Source of the DNA: Hephaestia mangrovi
GTDB lineage: Bacteria; Pseudomonadota; Alphaproteobacteria; Sphingomonadales; Sphingomonadaceae
DNA: 64,000 bases
NCBI RefSeq assembly: GCF_019880555.1
Contig: NZ_JAINVU010000002.1
Location: 248,001 to 312,000 of the forward strand
Direction of reading: 5' to 3'
Positions 55,017 to 63,586 of this stretch are shown piece by piece. A program made the position numbers and the translations under genes. Numbering within the stretch: position 1 is the stretch's first letter; the number at the start of each line of letters is the position of its first letter. The notes under the pieces were generated by a model. That model did not search any database. It was not told the origin of the DNA and saw only the letters and a program-made list of their open reading frames with translations.

Positions 55017-56663
55017 ATGATTCGCGCTGGCAGGACGGGGCTTTCAATGGAAACAATCGGTCGGGATCTTCGCGAGATGCAGCGCGTGCCTCTGGCATCT
55101 TCGCATGTCGATGCGCTGCGTGAAGCGGGGCAGCTCGTTCATTATCCGGCAGGCGCCGTCATCGTGCGACCCGGCGATCCGGTCGATCACTTCGTCTATG
55201 TAGAGGACGGCGAGATCGAGGTGATGAACCCGTTCACCGGCGAACGTCATGTGCCGTCGACGCTCGGGCCGACCCAGTTCATGAGCGAGATATCGTTCCT
55301 CTATGGCGGCAGCTGGACGATGCCAATGCGCGCTGTTCGCGATACGCGGGCAATCGCCGTCCCGCGCACGGCGATGCTGCGGCTGATGTCCGAAATCCCG
55401 GAAATGTCCGATATCATCATTACCGTGCTCGCGGCGCGGCGGCGGCGTCAGCTCGATGCCGGTGACGGCATGTTGGTGCTGATCGGCGAGGAGGACCGCC
55501 GGATCCGGCGCATCGCCGAGTTCGCCAGTCGCAGCCGCTTGCCCTATAGTTCTTACGATATCGGAAGCCCCGAAGCCGCGCGGATCGCGGAGAGCTGCGC
55601 CATCGAAGCGGGGAAGCCGGCCGTCATCTTCGGGCGCGACGAGGTCGTTTCCGATCCCACGCCCGAAAAGGTGGCCCGTTTGTTCGGGGTCAATCGCGAC
55701 CTCGCCGAGGACGAGCCGTTCGATGTCCTGATCGTCGGCGGTGGTCCGGCAGGCGTCGCGGCGGGCGTTTATGCCGGCGCCGAGGGGCTGAGCGCGCTGG
55801 TCGTCGACGAGATCGCCATCGGCGGCCAGGCGGGCACGTCGAGCCGGATCGAGAATTATATGGGTTTCCCCACCGGGATTTCGGGCGCCGATCTCGTCTG
55901 GCGCGGCGAGGTTCAGGCGATGAAATTCGGCACGCGCTTCGTCGTGCCGCGCCGTGTGGTGAAGCTGGAACGGCTGGAGGGCCGCCAATTCTGCGCCACG
56001 TTCGACAACGGGCAACGCGTCCGCGTCGGCGCGGTCGTGGTTGCGACCGGTGTCCAGTATCGCCGCCTTCCGATCGACCGGCTCGCCGATTTCGAGGGCG
56101 CCGGCGTCTATTACGCAGCCACCGAGAACGAGGCGCGCTTTTGCCGGGGCGCCGATACGATCGTCATCGGCGGCGGCAATTCGGCCGGCCAAGCGGCGAT
56201 GTTTCTGTGCCGGTCGTCGAGCCACGTCCGCGTGATGGTGCGTGGCGCGTCACTTGCTGCATCGATGTCGAGCTATCTCTCCAGCCGTCTCGCGGCCGAT
56301 CGGGCGATCACCGTGGAATATGGCACCGAGGTTGTGGCGTTGCACGGCACCGACAAGCTCGAAGCCGTCACTATCCGCGATTCGCGAGACCAGTCCGAAC
56401 GCAAGCTTGCCACCTGCGCGGTGTTCGTCATGGTCGGTGCGGCGCCCAATACCGGGTGGCTGTCCGGGCTGGTCGCGCTCGACGACAAGGGCTTCGTGCT
56501 GACCGGCGATGCCGTCGGCGGCGGATCGCCATACGCCACGTCGCAGCCGGGGATATTCGCCGTGGGCGACGTGCGAGCGGGATCGGTGAAGCGCGTCGCT
56601 TCGTCGGTCGGCGAAGGATCGGTCGTCATCTCCAAAGTGTGGGAGCACATCAACGGCAAGTGA
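55017..56663 (+). CDS. cNMP-binding/thioredoxin-like/thioredoxin-reductase-like fusion flavoprotein
   Basis: A 548-residue multi-domain protein. Residues about 30-150 form a cyclic-nucleotide-binding domain (AGAVIVRPGDPVDHFVYVEDGEIEV); about 155-225 a small thioredoxin-like domain without a C-x-x-C; about 235-548 a thioredoxin-reductase-like flavoprotein with FAD (VLIVGGGPAGVAAG) and NAD(P) (IVIGGGNSAGQAAMFL) loops. The C-x-x-C of true thioredoxin reductases (CATC) is replaced by TENEARFC, leaving one Cys. So this is probably a sensor or an NADPH-using oxidoreductase rather than a thioredoxin reductase; trxB proper is at 61077. An internal ATG at 55047 is an alternative start. Confidence 0.87.
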   Translation: MIRAGRTGLSMETIGRDLREMQRVPLASSHVDALREAGQLVHYPAGAVIVRPGDPVDHFVYVEDGEIEVMNPFTGERHVPSTLGPTQFMSEISFLYGGSWTMPMRAVRDTRAIAVPRTAMLRLMSEIPEMSDIIITVLAARRRRQLDAGDGMLVLIGEEDRRIRRIAEFASRSRLPYSSYDIGSPEAARIAESCAIEAGKPAVIFGRDEVVSDPTPEKVARLFGVNRDLAEDEPFDVLIVGGGPAGVAAGVYAGAEGLSALVVDEIAIGGQAGTSSRIENYMGFPTGISGADLVWRGEVQAMKFGTRFVVPRRVVKLERLEGRQFCATFDNGQRVRVGAVVVATGVQYRRLPIDRLADFEGAGVYYAATENEARFCRGADTIVIGGGNSAGQAAMFLCRSSSHVRVMVRGASLAASMSSYLSSRLAADRAITVEYGTEVVALHGTDKLEAVTIRDSRDQSERKLATCAVFVMVGAAPNTGWLSGLVALDDKGFVLTGDAVGGGSPYATSQPGIFAVGDVRAGSVKRVASSVGEGSVVISKVWEHINGK

Positions 56664-56721
56664 TTGATTATGACATTGGACCGCCTTGTCCTTCTGTTGT
56701 CCGCTGGCGCATGAAGGCGGG

Positions 56722-58119
56722 ATGAAGACACTCGTTGATCCCGACCGCGCGCTTGCCGCGGGCCTTGCCTCGATCCGATCCGATTTCCAGGTGCCTGACA
56801 ACTTTCCGCCGGACGTGATTGCCGCCGCGAAAGAGGCAGCGTCGCGCCCGCTGCGCGATCATGTCGATCGCACGGCGACGCGCTTCGTCACGCTCGATCC
56901 GGCAAGCTCGACCGACCTCGACCAGGCGTTTGCGATCGAGCAGGCGGGGACGGACCTGGTGTTGCGCTATGCCATCGCTGATGTCGCGTGGTTCGTCGCC
57001 GATGACGATCCGATCGATGCCGAGGCGTGGCGACGGGGCGAAACGATCTATCTGCCCGACGGCAAGGCGACCCTGTATCCGCCGCTGTTGAGCGAAGGCG
57101 CGGCGAGCCTGCTGCCGGATGGCGACCGGCCGGCAGTCGTTTTCGCGGTGCGCGTCGCACCCGATGGCAAGGCCACGCTAGACGGCGCTGAACGGGCGCT
57201 GATCCGGTCGGCGGCGAAGCTGGCGTATGAAACGGTGAAACGAGAGGATTTGCCAGCAGGCTTCGACGAGCTGGCGCGACGGATCGGCGCGGCCGAGGAC
57301 GCGCGCGGTGCCGCGCGTGTCGATCCGCCCGAGCAGGAAATGGTGCACGGTGACGACGGCCGGTTGCGGCTCGCGTTCCGCCCGCGATCCATGGCCGAAG
57401 ACGATAATGCCGGCCTGTCGCTTGCGACCAACCTCGCCGTCGCCACTGCCCTGCGGGCGCATCACACCGGGTTGTTCCGGGTGATGGCGCCGCCCGATCC
57501 GCGAGCTGTCGAGCGGTTGCGGCATACCGCGCGCTGCTACGCGCTCGACTGGCCTCGCGAGGAGACGCTCGAGCAATTTTCGCGCACGCTCGACGCGAAC
57601 GAGCCGCGATCCGCCGCGATGATGTTGGCGATCCGGCGTGCCGGCAATGGCGCTTCCTATGCGCCGTACAGGGCCGGGACGACGCCGTGGCACGCGGCAA
57701 TGGCGGCGACTTACGCGCAGGCGACCGCGCCGCTGCGGCGGCTTGCCGATCGCTATGTCATCCAGGCGGCGCTCGCCGTCGCCAACGGACGGCCCGTGCC
57801 GGAGGGGGTCGTTGCCGCATTCGAAAAACTGCCCAAGGTGATGGCGCGCGCCGATGGCCGGTCCTCGCAGATCGAGCATGCCGTGATCGACCTGGCGGAG
57901 GCGGTGTTGCTCGCGGGGCGCGAGGGGGAGGTGTTCGGCGCTACAGTGGTCGACGGCGACGATGGCAGCGGGCACGTGCAGCTCGACGATGTCCCGGTGA
58001 TCGTGCGGATCAACTCGGCGGGGCTGATTCCGGGCGAGCAGGTCAATGTTCAGTTGGTCGCGGTCGATGTCGACAAGCGGACGACGCGGTTCGTGCCGGT
58101 TGGCCAGATCGGACATTGA
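56722..58119 (+). CDS. RNB-domain (RNase II/R-like) ribonuclease
   Basis: A 465-residue short RNB protein. The catalytic domain starts RFVTLDPASSTDLDQAFAIE, where the clustered Asp residues bind the metal ions, and continues ADVAWFVADDDPIDAEAWRRGETIYLPD. It lacks the cold-shock domains and the long S1 extension of RNase II and RNase R, with only a short beta-rich C terminus. This short form is common in alphaproteobacteria; exoribonuclease activity is likely but unproven. The ATG at 56722 follows aaggcggg. Confidence 0.85.
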   Translation: MKTLVDPDRALAAGLASIRSDFQVPDNFPPDVIAAAKEAASRPLRDHVDRTATRFVTLDPASSTDLDQAFAIEQAGTDLVLRYAIADVAWFVADDDPIDAEAWRRGETIYLPDGKATLYPPLLSEGAASLLPDGDRPAVVFAVRVAPDGKATLDGAERALIRSAAKLAYETVKREDLPAGFDELARRIGAAEDARGAARVDPPEQEMVHGDDGRLRLAFRPRSMAEDDNAGLSLATNLAVATALRAHHTGLFRVMAPPDPRAVERLRHTARCYALDWPREETLEQFSRTLDANEPRSAAMMLAIRRAGNGASYAPYRAGTTPWHAAMAATYAQATAPLRRLADRYVIQAALAVANGRPVPEGVVAAFEKLPKVMARADGRSSQIEHAVIDLAEAVLLAGREGEVFGATVVDGDDGSGHVQLDDVPVIVRINSAGLIPGEQVNVQLVAVDVDKRTTRFVPVGQIGH

Positions 58120-58121
58120 CG

Positions 58122-58637
58122 TCATAATCTGGCGAGATCGGCGGGCGTATTGACGTTGGTGAGCGGGGCGGGGGTATCGACCGGGGATGCACCGATCCGA
58201 TCGGCCCAGCCCCGGATCGATCGCTTCGGATCATGTTCGACATGCCGGTCGAGCGCGGCCGCCAACGAGGCGGGCCAGCAGCCGAGGATCGGGGCCGACG
58301 CGCAATAGGCGGGCTGGCGTTCGACCAGCGTCTCGATGAGCTTGGCCGGTATGCGCGGCATGTCGCAGCCGATGGTGAGGACCAGATCATGACCATGCGT
58401 TGCCGCATAATGCGTGGCGGCGGCGATACCGCCGAGCGGGCCGAGCCCGGCGCGGGGTCGGTCGTGGAGGCACAGCCAGCCGGGACGATCGCGGCCGACG
58501 AGCACGATCGCGCCGACATAAGGCCGAAGCTGGCGCGCGGCGTGCTCGACCAGCGGGGCGCCGTCGAGCAGCGCCTCGGCCTTGTCGCTGCCGAACCGTC
58601 GTGATTGGCCTCCGGCGATGACGGCACCGAGAATCAG
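58122..58637 (-). CDS. mobA: Molybdenum cofactor guanylyltransferase
   Basis: A 171-residue enzyme that joins GMP to molybdopterin, making the bis-MGD used by the upstream YdeP-type enzyme. The GTP-binding signature is AGGQSRRFGSDKAEALLDG, followed by TIGCDMPRIP and a closing LTNVNTPADL. No ATG fits. A CTG at 58637 aligns with the usual MILGAV start and follows ggagaagg, overlapping the stop of the molybdoenzyme gene as CTGA; the only other in-frame candidate is a GTG at 58727, which would add 30 Pro/Gly-rich residues inside the previous gene. Confidence 0.85.
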   Translation of the reverse strand: MILGAVIAGGQSRRFGSDKAEALLDGAPLVEHAARQLRPYVGAIVLVGRDRPGWLCLHDRPRAGLGPLGGIAAATHYAATHGHDLVLTIGCDMPRIPAKLIETLVERQPAYCASAPILGCWPASLAAALDRHVEHDPKRSIRGWADRIGASPVDTPAPLTNVNTPADLARL

Positions 58638-60925
58638 CTTGCCTTCTCCAGCCTGACGGGCACCGATTTGCCCGCCGGTACATGGCTTTCCAGGGCGTGG
58701 TGGGCAACCGGGATGAGGTCGTTGCACTCCGGATAATAAGCGCCGATGCAGCCTTCGGGTACGTCGTAGCGGACAACACGCAGGCCATCGACGCGGCGTT
58801 CGATATTGTCTCCCGAATCGCCGAGCAGCGACACGGTATCACCCTCGGCGAGGCCCGCGCCGGCAATGTCCGCCGCGTTCATCAACACCACGTCGCGCGT
58901 GCCTTTGATCCCGCGAAACCGATCGTGATAGCCGTAGATCGTGGTGTTGAACTGATCGTTCGACCGCAGCGTCATGAGCCGGTAGCGGCCGGCCTTTTCG
59001 TCGAAACCGGTGGCGTTGAGCCCGGCCGGGCAATTGAATTCGGCCCGGCCGCTTTCGGTCTTCCATTGGCGGTGCGCGGCGGCGTTGCCTTTCCAGAACC
59101 CGCCGGGCGTCCATAGCCGCTGATTGAAATCCTTGAACATGTCGGGATAGGTCGCCTCGATCGCATCGCGGACATTGGCGTAATCCGCCACCCACGCATC
59201 CCAATTGACCTTGGGATTGGGGGCAAGCGTCGCCTTGGCCATTTCGGCGACGATCATCGGTTCGGAAAGCAGATGCTCGCTGGCCGGCGTCGCCTTGCCG
59301 CGCGAGCCATAGATATTGCTGAACGAATCCTCGATCGTCACCGCCTGCGGGCCCGATGCCTGCATGTCGGTTTCGATCCGTCCGAGGCAGGGGAGCAGGT
59401 AACAGGTCTTGCCCGGCAGCAGGTGCGAGCGGTTGAGCTTGGTCGCGATGCTGACGGTGAGATCGAGCTGGCGCCACAAGGGTTCGATCCGCGCCTGATC
59501 GGGGATCGCACGGGTGAAATTGCCGCCGAGCCCGATGAACGCCTGCGCGCTGCCATCGAGCACCGCCTCGCAGGCCTCCACCGTATCCCAGCCCTTTTCG
59601 CGCGGCGGCTCAAAATCATAGAGTTTCTTGAGCAGATCGAGCGGCGCCAGTTCGGGCTTTTCGGTAATGCCGACAGTGCGCTGGCCCTGCACGTTCGAAT
59701 GGCCGCGCACCGGCCCCATGCCCGCACCCGGCTTGCCGATATTGCCGCGCAGCAGCATCAAATTGACCAGCATATGGACATTGTCGATGCCGTGGCGGTG
59801 CTGAGTCAGCCCCATGCCGTAGACGGCGATGACGCGTTCGGACCGGCAATAGACCTTGGCGGCATCGGTGATTGCCTTGACGGAAAGCCCGCTTTCGCGC
59901 TCGATATCGTCCCAGGAGGTGTTGCGCGCGCGCTCGGCGAAGGCCTCGAAACCATGGGTATGCTCGGCGAGAAACGCGTGATCGAGCACCGCGGGCTCGC
60001 CCTTGGCGCGCGCCGCATCGTCGAGTTCGATCGTATATTTGCACATGCCCATGATCGCGGCGATGTCGCCGCCGGTCTTGACCTGGTGATATTGGGTCGA
60101 GATCTGGGTCGATTTTCCAGTGGCCATCTGGATCGGGTTCTGCGGATCGGTGAAGCGTTCGAGCCCGCGCTCCTTCAACGGATTGAAGGTGATGATCTCG
60201 ACCCCGCGATCGGCGCAGGCCTTGAGCGGATGGAGGAAGCGCGGGCTGTTCGACCCGGTGTTCTGGCCGAAGAAAAATATCGCGTCGCACGTCTCGTAAT
60301 CTTCGAGATGGATCGTGCCGACCGGCGAGCCGATCGCCGACTTGAGGCCGACCGAGGTCGTTTCGTGGCACATGTTCGAGCTGTCGGGCAGGTTCTGGCT
60401 GCCGTACATCCGGGCGTACAGCGAATACATGTACGACGTCTCGAGGCTGGCGCGGCCGGAGGCGTAGAAGATCACCTTGGTCGGATCGTAGGTCTTGAGG
60501 TGCGCGCCGATGTCGGCGAACGCCTCGGCCCAGCTCACCGCGACATATTTGTCGGTCGCCGCGTCGTATTTGAGCGGGTGCGTGAGGCGGCCGGCCTGTT
60601 CGAGATCGAAATCCTTCCAGGTGAGCAGTTCGGAGACGGTATGCTGCTGGAAGAAATCCGGGGTGACCCGGAAACTGGTCAATTCCCAGGCGGTGGCCTT
60701 GGCGCCGTTCTCGCAGAATTCGGCGAGGTGCGGCTTGGCCGGTTTGCCCCAGGCGCAACTGACGCACATGAAGCCTTCGGGCTTGTTCTGACGGGAAAGC
60801 TCGCGCAGCGTTTCGACCGGGGGGACTTTTTCCCGTGCATTGATTTCGGCGAGCGATTTCATCGACCCCCATCCGCCCGCCGGGCCTTGATAGGGTCTGG
60901 TATCGATTTCGCGGTCGTCGCTCAT
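58634..60925 (-). CDS. FdhF/YdeP-family molybdopterin oxidoreductase
   Basis: A 763-residue bis-MGD enzyme of the YdeP branch. A Fe-S-type Cys set at the N terminus (Cys 54, Cys 57, Cys 71 in CVSCAWG and EFCENG), the molybdopterin domains (FFGQNTGSNSPRFLHPL, GMGLTQHRHG, RGNIGKPGAGMGPVRGHSNVQG) and the C-terminal dinucleotide-binding domain (MTLRSNDQFNTTIYGYHDRFRG). The Cys in SNMCHETTS may be the metal ligand. YdeP is linked to acid resistance in E. coli, but its reaction is not known. It is followed by mobA in the same transcript. Confidence 0.9.
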   Translation of the reverse strand: MSDDREIDTRPYQGPAGGWGSMKSLAEINAREKVPPVETLRELSRQNKPEGFMCVSCAWGKPAKPHLAEFCENGAKATAWELTSFRVTPDFFQQHTVSELLTWKDFDLEQAGRLTHPLKYDAATDKYVAVSWAEAFADIGAHLKTYDPTKVIFYASGRASLETSYMYSLYARMYGSQNLPDSSNMCHETTSVGLKSAIGSPVGTIHLEDYETCDAIFFFGQNTGSNSPRFLHPLKACADRGVEIITFNPLKERGLERFTDPQNPIQMATGKSTQISTQYHQVKTGGDIAAIMGMCKYTIELDDAARAKGEPAVLDHAFLAEHTHGFEAFAERARNTSWDDIERESGLSVKAITDAAKVYCRSERVIAVYGMGLTQHRHGIDNVHMLVNLMLLRGNIGKPGAGMGPVRGHSNVQGQRTVGITEKPELAPLDLLKKLYDFEPPREKGWDTVEACEAVLDGSAQAFIGLGGNFTRAIPDQARIEPLWRQLDLTVSIATKLNRSHLLPGKTCYLLPCLGRIETDMQASGPQAVTIEDSFSNIYGSRGKATPASEHLLSEPMIVAEMAKATLAPNPKVNWDAWVADYANVRDAIEATYPDMFKDFNQRLWTPGGFWKGNAAAHRQWKTESGRAEFNCPAGLNATGFDEKAGRYRLMTLRSNDQFNTTIYGYHDRFRGIKGTRDVVLMNAADIAGAGLAEGDTVSLLGDSGDNIERRVDGLRVVRYDVPEGCIGAYYPECNDLIPVAHHALESHVPAGKSVPVRLEKAS

Positions 60926-61076
60926 GGTCTTCTCCCGAGGGGATCAACGATGGTGCAAGGCAATCGATGCATCGGCAAAGCATTTCTCGCATTTGGCGGG
61001 CGAGGGTGGATCACCATGTTGCCAGCGACCTCTCTTGCCCCGTAGATGCGGGACGATTTTCAAACGGGATTGACGA

Positions 61077-62060
61077 ATGACCACTCACTCGACGCGCATG
61101 CTGATCCTCGGTTCGGGGCCGGCGGGGCTTTCGGCAGCGATTTACGGGGCACGGGCGGGGATGAAACCGATCCTCGTCCAGGGCATCCAGCCCGGCGGGC
61201 AGCTGATGACGACGACCGACGTGGAGAATTATCCCGGTTTCGCCGACGTGATCCAGGGGCCGTGGCTGATGGAGCAGATGCAGAAGCAGGCGGAGCATGT
61301 GGGGACCACATTGATCTATGACACGATCGTCGACGTCGACCTGACCGGCCGGCCGTTCCGGATGACCGGCGATGGGGGCGACGTGTACGAGGGCGAGGTG
61401 CTCGTCATCGCCACCGGCGCGCAGGCCAAGTGGCTGGGGATCGACAGCGAGGAGGCGATGAAGGGCAAGGGCGTCTCCGCTTGTGCGACATGCGACGGGT
61501 TCTTCTATCGCGGCAAGAAGGTGGCGGTGATCGGCGGCGGCAACACCGCGGTCGAGGAAGCATTGTATCTGACCAATCATTCGGACGACGTGACGCTGAT
61601 CCACCGCCGCGATTCGCTGCGGGCGGAGAAGATCCTGCAGGAGCGGCTGTTCGCGCATCCCAACGTCAAGGTGCTGTGGAACAAGGAAGTCAGCGGGTTC
61701 ATCGGCGGCGGTTCTCCCGAAGGACTGGTGGCGATCGACCTCAAGGACACGGTGACGGGCGATATCTCGCGGCTCGATGTCGAGGGCGGGTTCGTCGCGA
61801 TCGGGCACCATCCGGCGACCGAGCTGTTCCGCGGGCACCTGGAGCTGGACAGCGACGGCTATATCAAGGTGGAGACGGGGTCGACGCGTACATCCGTTCC
61901 GGGCGTGTTCGCGTGCGGCGACGTGATGGACAAGGTTTACCGCCAGGCGGTGACCGCGGCGGGCACCGGCTGCATGGCCGCGCTGGATGCCGAGCGTTTC
62001 CTGGCGGCGGCCGAGTTCGCCGGCGACGCCATCAGCGAGGCGGTCGCGGCGGCGGGCTGA
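61077..62060 (+). CDS. trxB: Thioredoxin reductase
   Basis: A 327-residue flavoprotein that reduces thioredoxin with NADPH. FAD-binding LILGSGPAGLSAAIYGARAG, the redox-active CATCDGFFYRGKKV (Cys 142 and 145), the NADPH loop VIGGGNTAVEEALYLT and the closing ACGDVMDKVYRQAVTAAGTGCMAALDAERFL. The ATG at 61077 gives the family length. It is divergent from the YdeP gene with 151 bases between. Confidence 0.97.
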   Translation: MTTHSTRMLILGSGPAGLSAAIYGARAGMKPILVQGIQPGGQLMTTTDVENYPGFADVIQGPWLMEQMQKQAEHVGTTLIYDTIVDVDLTGRPFRMTGDGGDVYEGEVLVIATGAQAKWLGIDSEEAMKGKGVSACATCDGFFYRGKKVAVIGGGNTAVEEALYLTNHSDDVTLIHRRDSLRAEKILQERLFAHPNVKVLWNKEVSGFIGGGSPEGLVAIDLKDTVTGDISRLDVEGGFVAIGHHPATELFRGHLELDSDGYIKVETGSTRTSVPGVFACGDVMDKVYRQAVTAAGTGCMAALDAERFLAAAEFAGDAISEAVAAAG

Positions 62061-62098
62061 CCGCACGGCCTGCGGTGATCGCGGGCAGTGATATCCCT

Positions 62099-62140
62099 CT
62101 TGGCAATGAGAACAAAAAGGGATTGTTCACTTATGCCAAG
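62099..62140 (+). other. AT-rich interrupted hairpin downstream of trxB
   Basis: cttggca (62099-62105) pairs with tgccaag (62134-62140); inside, gaaca (62110-62114) pairs with tgttc. The loop is A-rich. The 128-base gap between trxB and the next gene is otherwise featureless but AT-rich for this window (aaagttaaaaatgcgg at 62155). It may be a structured 3' end or a small RNA. Confidence 0.35.
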
Positions 62141-62188
62141 AAGGGGGCTGTAGGAAAGTTAAAAATGCGGCGCGGATGAGGTTGCGCG

Positions 62189-62368
62189 TCAGGCGACGAT
62201 CTTGAGCGTCGGCGCCTGGGCATGGCCGGCCTCGGCTTCGGCCGCGGCGAGGCGGCTGGCGTAGAGACTGGCGAGCTCGGCATGGGCGCGGCGCGCGGGT
62301 TCGCTGTCGGCATTAGCGGCGCTGGCGCGCGCCACGTCGAGCCGATGGCGCAGATAGGTGATATCCAT
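62189..62368 (-). CDS. Small helical protein of 59 residues
   Basis: Too short to stand out among open frames but well supported: gggagg lies seven bases before its ATG. It begins MDITYLRHRLDVARASAANA and continues with an Ala/Glu/Arg-rich helix, ending APTLKIVA. The amphipathic pattern suggests a coiled coil. I know no function. It may be co-regulated with the 71-residue gene and the cold-shock gene that lie upstream on the same strand. Confidence 0.65.
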   Translation of the reverse strand: MDITYLRHRLDVARASAANADSEPARRAHAELASLYASRLAAAEAEAGHAQAPTLKIVA

Positions 62369-62498
62369 GAAATGCCTCCCATTTTTCGCGTAAGCGGGAG
62401 TGCGGGTAGCCTCTCAGTCGTCGGCGCTTACTTGTGGTCAGACTGCCGACGATGGTTATGGGGTAGCACGGCCGGAGCCATCGAGTCCTTGCCTCAGG

Positions 62499-62714
62499 TT
62501 AGGCCAGCTCGTCCGACGCGGCGAGGCGCGCAGCGGCAGCGGCCGCTTCGCGGGTTTCGCGTTGTGACAGAGTGTGTTCGGCGCGCTCGGCCATCCGTGT
62601 CCAGGCGGCCTCGGCGCGCTGGGCGCGATCGCGGACATTGTCGAGCGTGGCGGCTTCCGCCGCGGCGTGTTCGGCGGCGGCGCGGGCGCGGTAGAAGACG
62701 GGATCGCTGGTCAT
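62499..62714 (-). CDS. Small Ala-rich helical protein of 71 residues
   Basis: A 71-residue protein, almost entirely one Ala/Arg/Glu-rich helix (FYRARAAAEHAAAEAATLDN, LSQRETREAAAAAARLA). The ribosome site aaggag lies seven bases before its ATG, so translation is likely. No known family is recognised. It resembles the 59-residue neighbour in composition but not in order, so the two are not obvious copies. The cold-shock gene lies 63 bases upstream on the same strand. Confidence 0.7.
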   Translation of the reverse strand: MTSDPVFYRARAAAEHAAAEAATLDNVRDRAQRAEAAWTRMAERAEHTLSQRETREAAAAAARLAASDELA

Positions 62715-62777
62715 GCCGATCTCCTTCGGGGGAGGGAAGCGGCGGCGCCGGGCATGGCGCCGCCGTGACGATCGGGA

Positions 62778-62990
62778 TCAGTCGGCCGCCTGGAGGTTGA
62801 CCGCGCTCATCTTGCCGCGGCGATCCTCTTCGAGATCGTACTGGACGCGCTGATCCTGGGTGAGGGTCTGCATGCCGGCGCGCTCGACTGCGGTGATGTG
62901 GACGAAGGCATCGTTGCCGCCGCCATCCGGAGCGATGAAGCCGTAGCCCTTGTCGGCATTGAAGAATTTGACGGTGCCGGTGGTGGCCAT
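62778..62990 (-). CDS. Cold-shock protein
   Basis: A 70-residue CspA-type RNA-binding protein. RNP1 KGYGFIAPD and RNP2 DAFVHI are intact, and the C terminus (KMSAVNLQAAD) is normal. The ATG at 62990 follows aagga. It melts RNA secondary structure in the cytoplasm. A possible promoter about 130 bases upstream implies a long leader, as with E. coli cspA. Confidence 0.96.
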   Translation of the reverse strand: MATTGTVKFFNADKGYGFIAPDGGGNDAFVHITAVERAGMQTLTQDQRVQYDLEEDRRGKMSAVNLQAAD

Positions 62991-63119
62991 GTGGATAGTC
63001 CTTCTTGTCTGGCGGGCGCGCCGACTGCCGGCGCGCGCCGGTGCCGCGGCAGCAGGGAAAGAAGGAAGAGGGTGCCGCAAAGCGCCGAAGACCGTCGATA
63101 TGCGACTGTAGCGGGACGC

Positions 63120-63148
63120 TATATAGCGTATCGTCGGACGGATTGTAA
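63120..63148 (-). promoter_or_regulatory. Promoter of the cold-shock gene
   Basis: On the minus strand TTACAA (63148-63143) and TATATA (63125-63120) are spaced by 17 bases. Transcription would start near 63113, giving a leader of about 120 bases. Confidence 0.45.
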
Positions 63149-63169
63149 GCCGGTGGCGGGAGCGGGGCG

Positions 63170-63586
63170 ATGGGACAGGTGACGGTGAGGCTGGGCAGCG
63201 TCGCGGGGATGGGCGCGACGCTGGGGCGTGGGAGCGGCGGCGCATCGGTGGTGGTCGACCGGCCGGCGGGGCGCGCGGGCGGCACGGGGATCGGCTTCAA
63301 CGGCGCGGAGCTGCTGGGGCTGGCGCTGGGCGGGTGCTTCGCCAACGATCTGCATTATGCCGCCGACGCGCTGGGCGAGGCGATCGAGCGGTTGGCGATT
63401 TCGGTGACGGTGGATCTGGACGGCGAGCCGCTGGTAGCGACGGCGGCGGTGATGACGGCGGACGTGGCGCTGGCGAGCGGCGGCGACCCGGCGGCGGTGA
63501 TCGCGCGGGCCGAGGCGGGCTGCACGATCGCCAACACGCTGCGGCGCGGGATGAGCGTCGATCTGGCGACGGCACGGGGGGCGTGA
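63170..63586 (+). CDS. OsmC-family protein
   Basis: A 138-residue OsmC/Ohr-like protein. The peroxidatic Cys lies in the G-G-C-F motif (about residue 54, ALGGCFANDLHYAA) and the resolving Cys in AGCTIANTLRRG (about 123). Such proteins reduce organic peroxides as dimers. The N-terminal part is Gly-rich. The ATG at 63170 has ggag upstream. The TGA shares one base with the next gene's ATG. Confidence 0.85.
   Translation: MGQVTVRLGSVAGMGATLGRGSGGASVVVDRPAGRAGGTGIGFNGAELLGLALGGCFANDLHYAADALGEAIERLAISVTVDLDGEPLVATAAVMTADVALASGGDPAAVIARAEAGCTIANTLRRGMSVDLATARGA

Noticed and set aside
59273..61045. A 590-codon open frame antisense to the YdeP-type gene
   Set aside because: The minus-strand protein has clear molybdoenzyme motifs; the plus-strand reading is the typical antisense shadow.
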